A stretch of 64,000 nucleotides of DNA from Branchiostoma lanceolatum. Its lineage: Eukaryota > Chordata > Leptocardii > Amphioxiformes > Branchiostomatidae. How positions within the stretch are numbered: the first letter of the stretch is position 1; each line of letters starts with the position of its first letter. Of the stretch, positions 62,353 through 64,000 are shown piece after piece. The position numbers and the translations under genes were made by a program. The stretch lies in contig NC_089724.1 of assembly GCF_035083965.1 (NCBI RefSeq), positions 3,024,001 through 3,088,000 on the forward strand, given 5' to 3'. The notes under the pieces are model-generated. The model was not told the origin of the DNA, searched no databases, and worked only from the letters and a program-made list of their open reading frames with translations.

Positions 62353-64000
62353 GGTTGGATTGGAAGTTAGGTTTTCTTTAGCTGGAAATCTGTGTGTGAG
62401 AAATTTGCATGTGAAAACGCTGTCATGAAAATATTCACACGAGCTCTTCCTTTGAAAAATCATGACCATAGCATGTCCAGAAAACAAGATATCAAAACTG
62501 GAAGTCCTGACACAGTACCATGGAAAGCTGCCAGGGGGCCCAACATCAGTTCTCCATCATGCCAACCAACACATACCAACATACCAAATATCATATATAT
62601 ATATAAAGACCCATCTGCTATTTCCTGAGTTATCCTGTTCACAAACAAACAACCAGACAAACGCAGTCCCCCAAAACTTAACCTTCTTGGCAAAGACAAT
62701 TTGGTCCACACACACACACACACCAAATGTTCACCTCCGACTTGACATGATGGCAAAGACATCATTCCACAGTACCATTTTTGTTTGCCATTACATTAAC
62801 TTTTATTAGTAAGAACTTGATCTACATGTACTAGTAGACCTGCGTATGCCCCCCATGCCAGGCAGTGATGTTAACATAAGTTAAACAGTGTAAGTGCGTC
62901 ACTGCTTCCATCACATTTGACATCATGAATAGAGCAGGGTAAATGTCAGGCCTTGACGTCACAAACTCATGGAGTCACTGATCACACTGACGAATGGTCA
63001 ACTGTCCAACCTTAAGTCAACCCCTTTGCTTGCCAAAGTCAACTCTAGATCTATATGAGGCACAGTGCCATGGTCAAACCCCAGGCCTAGCTTAGTTAGC
63101 CCTTAGTAATGCTAGTAGGGTCACATTTCCAATCTGGTGCCCGGCCAGGCAGTTTGCATGAATGAAATGTATGATAAAAAAGACAACAAAACACACCAAA
63201 GGTAAAAAAAGATTATTTGTACATAATTCTTGAAACACTCTTTTGTTTTTCGTTTTTGCCAACGGCCCTGTCAGGCCATGGTTGGGAAATGTGACCGTAG
63301 AATGAAAGCCTTCGGCAACCAAAGCAGTCATTTAGCATTGAACTTTTGAAGATAAAATCTAAACCAAAGGTCCACGGTAAGAATACAAATAGGCTGAGTT
63401 AGTAAAATTGACCAATTGCAGCATACTAGAGATTGAGCAATTCAGAAGTACAGAGATGTTCTCTCCTTCAAAGGGGGCATATGGCAAAGAAATGCTTTCA
63501 CAGGGCTCTATTTGAATAAGCCTTTCAACTACAGCTAAACTCTATTGATAAAAAACCCCACCTTTAACCAGCAATTTTCAGGCAAAGATCGTAATTGCCA
63601 AGAAGAAACTTTGAAACCCGTAATTCTATTGTAACAGGCTTGATAAGAATACATTGCACACAGTATCAGTGGTGATGTGGCTAGCCTTTGAAGAGTAAGA
63701 AAAGTCCCTTCAATTTGCTAGCAGCTCTAAGTTCTAACATCAAATGTTCCTCTACCAAATTCAGGAAATTTCAATAAATAACAGGGAAAAATTCTGGTAT
63801 TCTGCAATTCGGCAGATGAGAGGGAAAAAGTCTTTAAAGTTTGAGGAACATTTCGTACGGAGACACTTGACTTACCTTGAAAAAAGGAGTTGAAAGTAGC
63901 GTCAAATCGTACCAGCGTCTGTCTCAGAGGAACCTTTCGGTAGCAAGGCCGCACTGCGAATGGCCGAGGCCTGCCGAAATCTCCCAGATGTCCATGGGTC
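62353..64000. other. Right-hand flank, no gene recognised
   Basis: 62455-62700 is a copy of the CATGGAGGTTA-family dispersed repeat with CA tail. From 62800 to the end there is unique sequence without a frame I would call; the far right (63890-64000) becomes GC-richer and could belong to the 5' region of the microseminoprotein gene or of another gene beyond the window. Confidence 0.5.

Overview
The window is animal nuclear DNA, most likely from an amphioxus (Branchiostoma), though species is inference. The genes are intron-rich deuterostome types: a membrane dipeptidase, a type II C-type lectin, an MB21D2-like protein, ribosomal protein uL15 (RPL27A), a TIF1-like RING exon and a beta-microseminoprotein-like gene. 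Introns obey GT-AG with consistent phases. The spaces between exons hold dense short inverted-repeat transposons and tRNA-derived SINEs. There is no prokaryotic gene structure, CRISPR array or clear functional tRNA gene.

Layout. 1-2339: flank with a SINE, a TIR element and a dispersed repeat. 2340-18944 (+): dipeptidase gene of 11 exon positions, one filled by either of two twin 100-nt exons. Its ninth intron carries a 3.5-kb CACTA-type transposon (14205-17705). 18924-19290: 31-bp tandem repeat overlapping the dipeptidase stop codon. About 20200-22051: three tandem copies of a roughly 610-bp unit carrying the first lectin exon. 22012-25529 (+): C-type lectin. 25530-29597: mobile elements. 29598-47257 (+): MB21D2-like gene, with an 11.4-kb second intron full of nested transposons and a 194-bp tandem array. 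51409-54386 (-): RPL27A. 54760-54985 (+): first exon of a TIF1/TRIM-like gene, head-to-head with RPL27A and running off the right edge. 60123-62352 (-): microseminoprotein-like gene lying in the downstream region of the TRIM-like gene.

The six genes do not form a recognisable pathway. The strongest common theme is structural. In at least four genes, pieces of coding exons that include an exon-intron boundary have been copied in tandem beside the intact exon. Upstream copies keep the acceptor and the exon start; downstream copies keep the exon end and the donor. MB21D2 exon 2 has four degenerate 5' copies before it and two 3' copies after it; MB21D2 exons 3, 4 and 6, dipeptidase exons 8 and 10, RPL27A exon 3 and lectin exon 1 show the same habit. 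In one place (dipeptidase exon 8) the copy is intact and looks like a genuine mutually exclusive exon pair.

Splice-joined reading frames close exactly: dipeptidase 435 aa, lectin 294 aa, MB21D2-like 480 aa, RPL27A 147 aa, microseminoprotein-like 131 aa (its 43-nt linking exon is less certain). All homology calls rest on recognition of family motifs, not on database searches.
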